This document shows, piece after piece, positions 7,073-12,256 of a stretch of DNA of 14,309 nucleotides. Every line of letters starts with the position of its first letter. The first letter of the stretch is position 1. The notes beneath the pieces were generated by a model, which saw only the letters and a list, made by a program, of their open reading frames with translations, made no database searches and was not told the DNA's origin. The stretch covers positions 1-14,309 of the forward strand of contig JAENJB010000032.1 in the NCBI GenBank assembly GCA_016844565.1. The letters run 5' to 3'. Source of the DNA: Dehalococcoidia bacterium (GTDB lineage: Bacteria; Chloroflexota; Dehalococcoidia; JAENJB01). The position numbers and the translations under genes are program-made.

Positions 7073-7906
7073 TCACTCCTCTTCCTCTTCCATCACCGGC
7101 ACCTCGAAGACGTTGAGTGGTCCCTCCCCAAGGGCTTCCTCCACGTGGCCCCCGGCCCCAACCTCCGGCTCCTCGGCGTATTCGTCCTCGTCCTCACCTT
7201 CCTCCCCCCGCTCGTATCTAATCATGCTGTCCCTCACATAAGGCCGGAAACCCTCCACTACTCGGGCAGGGAAAGAAGGACGCCCAGCTTGGACGGGATC
7301 GCGGAATACCTCCCGGATGACCACCTTCACTCCCCCCTGATTCAGACTGGCTATGGCCGCCGTGTACTTGTTGCCACCCTTCATCAGCTTGACCAGCCTG
7401 AGGCCGTGCTTTGATTCCACCGTGCCCAGATAGTCGCCCTGGCCGTTCACCACCACCAGGTTTGGTTTCTTTATCTTCAGGACCACCTCATCGCCCACCG
7501 CCATTCGCGCCACAATCTCTTTCGGCGCCAGAAAGTTCAAGGCGACCACACCGACCTTACCTTCCTCACCGACAAACAGGTGCGGCGCCACCTTCCCGGT
7601 TTCCCCCTTGACCTGCTTGGCCGCCTCTTTTACCACTGCCAGCCGGAGCAGGTTCTTCTTGGCGATGCCGTTAAAGGGGTCGCTCTCTAGCGCCTTTTCG
7701 TAGGCAGCTTTCGCCTCCCCGTAGCGTCCCAGCTCCATCAAGGCCCGCCCCAGACGGTTCAGGGCATCTACGTCGGTGGGGACCGCCTCCAGGATGGAGT
7801 GGTTGGCCTCCACCGCTTCTTCCCAGCGGCTGTCCATTGCCAGCGCTATGGCTTCCCTTGTACGTTCCCGTCTCAGCCTGGCTTTTTCTTCATCTTGATG
7901 AAGCAT
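7073..7906 (-). CDS. TPR protein with a central beta-rich (HIRAN-like?) domain and acidic tail
   Basis: This 277-aa protein has no signal peptide and should be cytoplasmic. Residues 13-80 form two tetratricopeptide repeats (the second is DALNRLGRALMELGRYGEAK onward, ending ALESDPFN) preceded by a charged helix. Residues about 110-200 form a separate beta-rich domain including GDEVVLKIKKPNLVVVNGQG and DYLGTVESKHGLRLVKLMKG. The pattern of a short strand, a Gly-Thr or Gly-Tyr step and a basic helix recalls HIRAN-type DNA-end-binding domains, but I would not assign it. Residues 233-277 are strongly acidic, ending in five Glu. It sits directly upstream of gyrA (16-bp gap) and 41 bp after the CDF gene, so it is probably in one operon with both. 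The function is unknown; a scaffold or nucleic-acid-associated role is only inferred from the neighbour. Confidence 0.75.
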   Translation of the reverse strand: MLHQDEEKARLRRERTREAIALAMDSRWEEAVEANHSILEAVPTDVDALNRLGRALMELGRYGEAKAAYEKALESDPFNGIAKKNLLRLAVVKEAAKQVKGETGKVAPHLFVGEEGKVGVVALNFLAPKEIVARMAVGDEVVLKIKKPNLVVVNGQGDYLGTVESKHGLRLVKLMKGGNKYTAAIASLNQGGVKVVIREVFRDPVQAGRPSFPARVVEGFRPYVRDSMIRYERGEEGEDEDEYAEEPEVGAGGHVEEALGEGPLNVFEVPVMEEEEE

Positions 7907-7947
7907 AGAGAGTCATACCTCAAGAGTAGGCTTGCTCAGACCTGACC

Positions 7948-8877
7948 TCACGGCCGGGCCTCTGGCTTAGAGCCCAGATTGCAGAACAGGGCTTCCGGAT
8001 CACAGCAAGCTACACATTCCGTCTGTACTGTGGAGTGGGCGATGTGGAAACGCTCTTTCAGCATTTTCCGCACTTCGGCGGAAATCTGCTCCGCCTGACT
8101 CACCGGCACATCCTCCACCATCAGATGTCCACTGAGCAGGTTATAGCCCGGGGCAACACTCCATACGTGGAGGTCGTGCACGCTTTTTACCTTTGGAACT
8201 GCGGCGATGGCCTGCGCTATCTCCTGAGTATCAAGATGCTCTGGAGAAGCCTCAAGGATGATGTTCGTCCCCGCCTTGATGAGGCGCCAGGCGCCCGCCC
8301 CGACCACGAGGCCGATGGCGATGCTTACCACGGGGTCAATCCACTGGAACCCCGTGAGCACGATGGCCACTCCGCCGCCGATGACGCCAATGGAGGAGAG
8401 ACTATCGCCCCATGCATGCCAGAAGGCGCTCCGCACATTCAAGTTATGCTGGCTCTCAGAGCGCAGCCATGCCACCACCAGCAGGTTGGCCAGCAGGCCG
8501 ACCGCCGCCACCACCATCATAAGGAAGCCCTCCACAGGCTCCGGATTCCGCAGGCGCAGGAAAGCTCCATAGAAGATGCCCAGAGATACGGCCACCAGGC
8601 TGAGGGCATTGACGAGCGCCACGATAATACCGACGCGATGGTACCCATAGGTCATCTTGGCCGTAGCCGCCTTTTCCACTTGCCTCACCGCCCACCAGCT
8701 TAAGACCAACGCCACCAGGTCTGTCAACACGTGTCCGGCATCGCTCAGCAGGGCCAGGCTGTTGGACAGAATGCCTCCCACTACCTCCCCCACCAGGACG
8801 GCGGCGGTCAGCAGCATAGCAAGCCTGAGCTTTCGCTCCGGCGCCGCATGTTGGTGTTGGTGCGCGTGCAGAGTCAT
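7948..8877 (-). CDS. Cation diffusion facilitator (CDF) metal exporter, ZitB/CzcD-like
   Basis: This 309-aa inner-membrane metal/proton antiporter has six membrane helices. The transport-site residues are His49 and Asp53 in TM2 (SDAGHVLTD) and His154 and Asp158 in TM5 (HAWGDSLSS), the HD-HD arrangement typical of Zn(II)/Cd(II)-preferring CDF proteins. The N-terminus has a His-rich patch (HAHQHQH). The cytoplasmic C-terminal domain carries VHDLHVWSV and HSTVQTE, then an unusual Cys-rich tail with Cys288, 291, 292 and 299. The likely job is zinc or related metal export. Its start is 6 bp after the CoA-binding gene stop, with a GAGAAGG Shine-Dalgarno inside that gene's last codons, so translation is probably coupled. 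No metal-responsive regulator is nearby. Confidence 0.92.
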   Translation of the reverse strand: MTLHAHQHQHAAPERKLRLAMLLTAAVLVGEVVGGILSNSLALLSDAGHVLTDLVALVLSWWAVRQVEKAATAKMTYGYHRVGIIVALVNALSLVAVSLGIFYGAFLRLRNPEPVEGFLMMVVAAVGLLANLLVVAWLRSESQHNLNVRSAFWHAWGDSLSSIGVIGGGVAIVLTGFQWIDPVVSIAIGLVVGAGAWRLIKAGTNIILEASPEHLDTQEIAQAIAAVPKVKSVHDLHVWSVAPGYNLLSGHLMVEDVPVSQAEQISAEVRKMLKERFHIAHSTVQTECVACCDPEALFCNLGSKPEARP

Positions 8878-8883
8878 TTAGGC

Positions 8884-9288
8884 TTAGCCTTCTCGCCGGA
8901 AGAGCTTCTCGTGCTCTATCTTCATACAATGATCCATGACCACCTTCAGGCCAGCCTTGCGGGCCTTCTCGGCGGCCTCCTCGTTCACTATCCCCAACTG
9001 CATCCAGACCACCCTGGCCCCCACCTTTATCGCCTGGTCGACCACAGGAAGTACATCATCAGCCCGGCGAAATATGTCCACCACCTCGACCGGCTCCGGA
9101 ATAGAAACCAGGTCCGGGTAGCTCTTCTCTCCCAGGATATCGGTCTCAACCGGGTTCACCGGGATGATCCGGTATCCCCTGGACCTCAAGTAGCGCGCCA
9201 CTTCGTTGCTTGGCCGGTCTTCCTTGGCCGAAAGGCCAACTATAGCAACAGTGCGGTAACTCTTCAATATATCTTCTGTCAGCTCCAT
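8884..9288 (-). CDS. CoA-binding Rossmann-fold protein (CoA_binding_2, YccU-like)
   Basis: This 134-aa single-domain protein has the usual length for this family. Residues 13-48 hold the Rossmann core: VAIVGLSAKEDRPSNEVARY, then a second strand RIIPVNP. VVDIFRRADDV, VVWMQLGI and VVMDHCMKIEH are conserved family blocks. Members bind CoA or a related nucleotide, and their physiological role is poorly defined. The start is the ATG at 9288. The Shine-Dalgarno sequence is weak, and a candidate promoter lies about 25 bp upstream. It appears to be the first gene of a minus-strand unit with the CDF, TPR and gyrA genes. Confidence 0.9.
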   Translation of the reverse strand: MELTEDILKSYRTVAIVGLSAKEDRPSNEVARYLRSRGYRIIPVNPVETDILGEKSYPDLVSIPEPVEVVDIFRRADDVLPVVDQAIKVGARVVWMQLGIVNEEAAEKARKAGLKVVMDHCMKIEHEKLFRREG

Positions 9289-9312
9289 AGCCGTCAGGCT
9301 ATTTTAGCTAAA

Positions 9313-9341
9313 CGAATATCAAAAGGCAAAGCCGATGTCAA
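9313..9341 (-). promoter_or_regulatory. Possible promoter for the CoA-binding gene to gyrA unit
   Basis: On the minus strand a perfect TTGACA (9336-9341) is followed by 17 bp and TATTCG (9313-9318). The -10 is weak (three of six), but the region is AT-rich unlike its surroundings and lies between the end of the respiratory operon and the ATG at 9288. Confidence 0.4.
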
Positions 9342-9379
9342 TAGCTTTTTGGAGACTGTTTACTAATGCAGTTCTGCCG

Positions 9380-9443
9380 TTATGGGGCAGCGTCATGGCG
9401 GAGGGCGAGGAGATAGCGGATGACCTTCTCAGCTGACTGCTCG
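9380..9443 (-). pseudogene. Detached original 3' end of the dihaem cytochrome c gene
   Basis: On the minus strand this segment continues the reading frame that would follow if one copy of the tandem duplication were removed. It reads QMAKIDEQSAEKVIRYLL and ends LRHDAAP with a TAA stop at 9380-9382, a typical C-terminal helix of a class I cytochrome c domain. In the sequence as given it is out of frame with the gene upstream. Confidence 0.75.
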
Positions 9444-10082
9444 TCAATCTTGGCCATCTGACCGGTCATGACGGCAGCGAAGGTCACCACCGGTCATGAC
9501 GGTAGCGAAGTTCACCAGGCCTTCATCGGCGGGGAACTTTTTCACCTGCTCTGCGGTAGGCAGGACGTGACAGGCGACACATGACTTCTCAGCGATGGAC
9601 TTACCATCGAGCAATACCTGGCGCGGGGTAGATTGGTCGTAGCGGATGCCCCCTGAGCCCTGCTTCGCGGCCGGAGGCGGAGCAGCAGGTGCCGGAACGT
9701 GGGCTGCCGCTTCATCCAGTAAGGAATCACTCCAGTTCTTGATAAAGGCGACCAAGTCGGAGATTTCGTGGCCCTTCAAAGGGCCGCCATCCTCCTGGCC
9801 GAAGGCGGGCATGGGAGTGCCCGGCCTACCCCGAGAGACAATCTTGCGGATGACCTGCTCATCCAGGCGGGTGCCCTTGAGTGGCGGTCCCACCCTCCCC
9901 TCGCCGCGAGGGCCATGGCAGACGGCACACGCCTTCAGGTATAGCTCAGCCCCTCTTCCTGCGGCCTCCCGAGTCTGCCTGGTTGCCGCAGCCTCTTGCC
10001 GGGCGGGCTCCGTTGCCCAGTAGAAGGGCACGAAGACCACTATGAAAAGGGTTAGCACCAGACCGAGCGCGACTTTCTTCAC
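9444..10082 (-). CDS. Membrane-anchored dihaem cytochrome c, frameshifted near the 3' end
   Basis: This is a c-type cytochrome with an N-terminal membrane anchor (about residues 4-22) and two haem sites: CAVCH at 52-56, with a probable Met91 ligand in TPMPAFG, and CVACH at 168-172. An Ala/Pro-rich linker separates the two domains. I chose the GTG at 10082 (GGGAG seven bases upstream, 22 bp after the Rieske stop) over a start at 10130 inside the Rieske gene. It is the probable electron acceptor of the Rieske/cytochrome b complex encoded just upstream in the same operon. After residue 198 a 28-bp tandem duplication shifts the frame, giving a foreign Arg/Asp-rich tail of 14 residues. Without it the protein would be 224 aa. 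Both haem-binding sites survive, but the last helix of the second domain is lost. Confidence 0.85.
   Translation of the reverse strand: MKKVALGLVLTLFIVVFVPFYWATEPARQEAAATRQTREAAGRGAELYLKACAVCHGPRGEGRVGPPLKGTRLDEQVIRKIVSRGRPGTPMPAFGQEDGGPLKGHEISDLVAFIKNWSDSLLDEAAAHVPAPAAPPPAAKQGSGGIRYDQSTPRQVLLDGKSIAEKSCVACHVLPTAEQVKKFPADEGLVNFATVMTGGDLRCRHDRSDGQD
9461..9516. repeat. 28-bp imperfect tandem duplication inside the cytochrome c gene
   Basis: Copy 1 is 9461-9488 and copy 2 is 9489-9516. They are directly adjacent and 26 of 28 bases match (differences at 9475/9503 and 9483/9511). Since 28 is not a multiple of 3, the second copy shifts the frame. The unit begins ACCGGTCATGACGG. Confidence 0.9.
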
Positions 10083-10104
10083 TGGAAGGCTCCCATCCTT
10101 TACC

Positions 10105-10638
10105 TCAAATACGCAGCGCCTGAGAAGCATCGAAGGCGGACCGTTCGACCACAGTGCCGGTGTCCACCTTCACCTCTCCCCCCTCGATGGTGATAGGGAA
10201 AAGGTCGAGGGGCCGTGGGGCCGGCCCGCCCTTGACCATCCCGTAGCGGTCGAAGATGGAGGCATGGCAGGGACAGTTGAACCGCCCGATAGATGCAAGA
10301 CCATCCTCGGTCTGCTCGTCATCCCTCCAGGGAACCACGCACCCCAGATGAGTGCACTTACGGTAAATAGCGAGCAGCCCGGAGTCCACGCGGGAAAGGT
10401 AGAAACGGGCCTCGGGGAAATAGACTATCGTGCCTACAGGAATGGCCTTAACCTCCGCCAGGCTGCCCACGGTGACCTTGCCGCCGAAGGCGCCTACCTT
10501 AATCTTGGGCCAGAGCGAGGCTACCAACCCGCCGGCTGCCTCTAGCAGAACCAGGCCGGTGGCGCCCCACCATAGCCGGCCCAGGAACTGGCGCCGGCTA
10601 AGAGCGGCAGGTTCCACTGACTTCCTGTCCATAGTCAT
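10105..10638 (-). CDS. Rieske iron-sulfur protein of the cytochrome b complex
   Basis: This 177-aa protein begins with a Tat signal (SRRQFLG at 14-20) and an uncleaved N-terminal membrane helix. The [2Fe-2S] ligands are Cys95 and His97 in CTHLGC and Cys122 and His125 in CPCH. Cys100 and Cys124 are the disulfide pair typical of bc/b6f Rieske proteins. It takes the first electron from quinol at the Qo site and passes it to a c-type haem. The Ser that hydrogen-bonds the cluster is kept (Ser127), but the Tyr two residues later is Phe129, a change known in other Rieske proteins to lower the redox potential. The ATG at 10638 has AGGAG nine bases upstream. It follows the cytochrome b C-terminal gene after a 110-bp spacer with a hairpin repeat. 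This order, Rieske after cytochrome b, is the reverse of most pet/qcr operons. Confidence 0.93.
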   Translation of the reverse strand: MTMDRKSVEPAALSRRQFLGRLWWGATGLVLLEAAGGLVASLWPKIKVGAFGGKVTVGSLAEVKAIPVGTIVYFPEARFYLSRVDSGLLAIYRKCTHLGCVVPWRDDEQTEDGLASIGRFNCPCHASIFDRYGMVKGGPAPRPLDLFPITIEGGEVKVDTGTVVERSAFDASQALRI

Positions 10639-10748
10639 CTCATCATGCTCCTCTGGCGATGGTTACCCCGCCACTCCCACTCCCTTCCCCCGTCAAGGGG
10701 GAAGGTTAGGATGAGGGTATTTTCATAACAATAGCAAGTTTGGACCAC
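10639..10748. other. Spacer between the cytochrome b C-terminal gene and the Rieske gene
   Basis: This 110-bp gap interrupts an otherwise tightly packed operon. It holds the second hairpin repeat (10683-10705) and an AT-rich patch next to the upstream gene. I see no convincing promoter or terminator on the minus strand; the hairpin might act as an attenuator or RNA-processing site. Confidence 0.5.
10683..10705. repeat. Dispersed hairpin repeat, copy 2 (loop GTCAA)
   Basis: CCTTCCCCC and GGGGGAAGG form a perfect 9-bp stem around GTCAA, the same loop as the element at 4524-4546. The arms differ but keep complementarity. Confidence 0.65.
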
Positions 10749-11495
10749 CTAAAAAGTCAGCCCTCCCGGAGGCATATTCCAGGGCCAGATCAATCGCATG
10801 CCCAGCCCGCGGAAGAGGGTACCGAAGAGAATAAGCACGATGTAGGTCACCACAAAGGCGGTGAAGAATCCAACCAGCACCTCACGGGTGTTTGGCCGCC
10901 ACCGACGGATAATGAGATAGAGCAACACGGATAGCACCAGTATTATCCCCACGGGCACAACCACTCCCGGCATCCACCAGGGGTTGCTCACCAGAGAGCG
11001 GACCCGGACGAACTCATCAAAGAGCACCAGGGCAACAACCAAGACGAAGGTATAGGCCCCCGCCCACATGGCGACGGTCTTACCCTTCTTGGAGGCAAAC
11101 CATATCCCGATATCCCTGCGGTCCCGGTCGATATAAGGGACGGCCATTAAGAGGATGACCATCACGGTCGGGATAATGACCCCGGCGAGAGCCGGATGCA
11201 TATGCAGGAGCAGCTCCTGGAGATTCAAGAAATACCACGGCGCCTTGGCCGGGTTCTCGGTAACATCCGGGTTAGCCAATTCACGCAGCGGGGCATTGAC
11301 GAGATAGGACCAGACCAGCAGGAGAACAATAGTACCCAGCATCAACAACCCCTCGAGGATAAGGAGACGGGGCCAGGACGTCACCGTATCCTCGGGACCT
11401 TTGTCCACCATCGGACTGGTGCCCTTCACCAGCTCCATCAGGCCATAGGTCTTGCTCGGGTCTTTGGGGAAAACCTCGTGTTGTGTTTCAGGCAT
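10749..11495 (-). CDS. Cytochrome b C-terminal half (subunit IV-like) of a split Rieske/cytochrome b complex
   Basis: This 248-aa protein is the C-terminal half of cytochrome b, equivalent to b6f subunit IV but longer. It has about five membrane helices (near 43-63, 101-120, 145-165, 174-196 and 208-230). The Qo-site block reads ENPAKAPWYFLNLQELL, so the PEWY motif is APWY (85-88), with Pro in place of the catalytic Glu. The end FRGLGMRLIWPWNMPPGG is characteristic of these proteins. It forms the Qo pocket with the N-terminal half and the Rieske protein. It starts 5 bp after the N-terminal gene with a clear GGAGGG ribosome binding site. Confidence 0.9.
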   Translation of the reverse strand: MPETQHEVFPKDPSKTYGLMELVKGTSPMVDKGPEDTVTSWPRLLILEGLLMLGTIVLLLVWSYLVNAPLRELANPDVTENPAKAPWYFLNLQELLLHMHPALAGVIIPTVMVILLMAVPYIDRDRRDIGIWFASKKGKTVAMWAGAYTFVLVVALVLFDEFVRVRSLVSNPWWMPGVVVPVGIILVLSVLLYLIIRRWRPNTREVLVGFFTAFVVTYIVLILFGTLFRGLGMRLIWPWNMPPGGLTF

Positions 11496-11500
11496 CCTTG

Positions 11501-12256
11501 CTATCCCTCCCTCTCCACGGCAGCGCCCTCTTCAGGACTGGAAAGCCCCCCATCTTTCCTTACCCTCCAGAAGTGAACAGAGATGAGGATGGTCATCACC
11601 AGCGGCAGGATGGCGATATGCAGGGTATAAAAGCGGATGAGGGCTTCCTGCCCGACCTCTTTCGCCCCAAGAAGGAGCAGGCGGACCATATCCCCGATGA
11701 AGGGAGCAGAGCCGATCATATTGGTGCCTACCGTGATCGCCCAGTAGGAAAGCTGGTCCCAGGGCAGGAGATAGCCGGTGAAGCTGAGAAGGAGAGTTAC
11801 TATCCAGAGAACAACACCCAGCACCCAGTTGAACTCGCGTGGATGTTTGTAGCCGCCGGTGAAGAAGACCCGACACAGGTGCAGAAAGACCGTCAGCACC
11901 ATGAGGTGGGCCGCCCAGCGGTGCATACTCCGCATGAGCATGCCGAAGGTAACCGAGGTCTCCAGCGCCTGGATGTCGGAATAGGCGCGTTCCACCGAAG
12001 GAACGTAGAAAAACATCAGCCACACGCCGGTGACCACCAGCACCAGGAAAAGGAAGAAAGCGATAATGCCGAGACCGAAGGTATAGGTCGCCTTCAGGGT
12101 ATTCTTCTTCACCTTAACCGGGTGGAGGTGAAGGAAGAGGCTATTCACCATTACGAGAGAACGCTTTTCGTCGTTGTCAGGGTAGCCGGAGCGGAAGATG
12201 GAGGTCCACACCCGGCTATTTCTTAAATTTATCAGAAGAGCGCTCAATCGATTCAT
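11501..12256 (-). CDS. Cytochrome b N-terminal half (b6-like) of the Rieske/cytochrome b complex
   Basis: This 251-aa four-helix cytochrome b6-type subunit binds two b haems. The ligand pairs are His112/His213 and His126/His228: 13 residues lie between the helix-B histidines and 14 between the helix-D histidines, the b6f-type rather than mitochondrial spacing. The loop FTGYLLPWDQLSYWA (159-173) and the end HFWRVRKDGGL are family hallmarks. No Cys occurs in the first 127 residues, so the Cys that anchors haem ci in b6f and Bacillus-type complexes is absent. The start overlaps the stop of the upstream flavoprotein gene by 4 bp (ATGA), a strong sign of translational coupling. Confidence 0.93.
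   Translation of the reverse strand: MNRLSALLINLRNSRVWTSIFRSGYPDNDEKRSLVMVNSLFLHLHPVKVKKNTLKATYTFGLGIIAFFLFLVLVVTGVWLMFFYVPSVERAYSDIQALETSVTFGMLMRSMHRWAAHLMVLTVFLHLCRVFFTGGYKHPREFNWVLGVVLWIVTLLLSFTGYLLPWDQLSYWAITVGTNMIGSAPFIGDMVRLLLLGAKEVGQEALIRFYTLHIAILPLVMTILISVHFWRVRKDGGLSSPEEGAAVEREG

Noticed and set aside
8530..8560. NPEPVEG-coding segment in the CDF gene as an inserted short repeat
   Set aside because: A Pro-Glu-Pro-Val stretch at this loop is normal in CDF proteins, so no insertion is needed to explain it.
9461..9516. Programmed ribosomal frameshift in the cytochrome c gene
   Set aside because: No slippery heptamer or downstream structure is seen; an adjacent 28-bp duplication explains the shift completely.
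10083..10130. Longer start for the dihaem cytochrome c
   Set aside because: It overlaps the end of the Rieske gene and gives an atypical Cys/Arg-rich leader; the GTG at 10082 has a GGGAG sequence at good spacing and puts the membrane anchor at the N-terminus.
11483..12226. Plus-strand open frame opposite the cytochrome b gene
   Set aside because: It is antisense to a clear cytochrome b subunit and its translation is a low-complexity charged sequence with no known motif.
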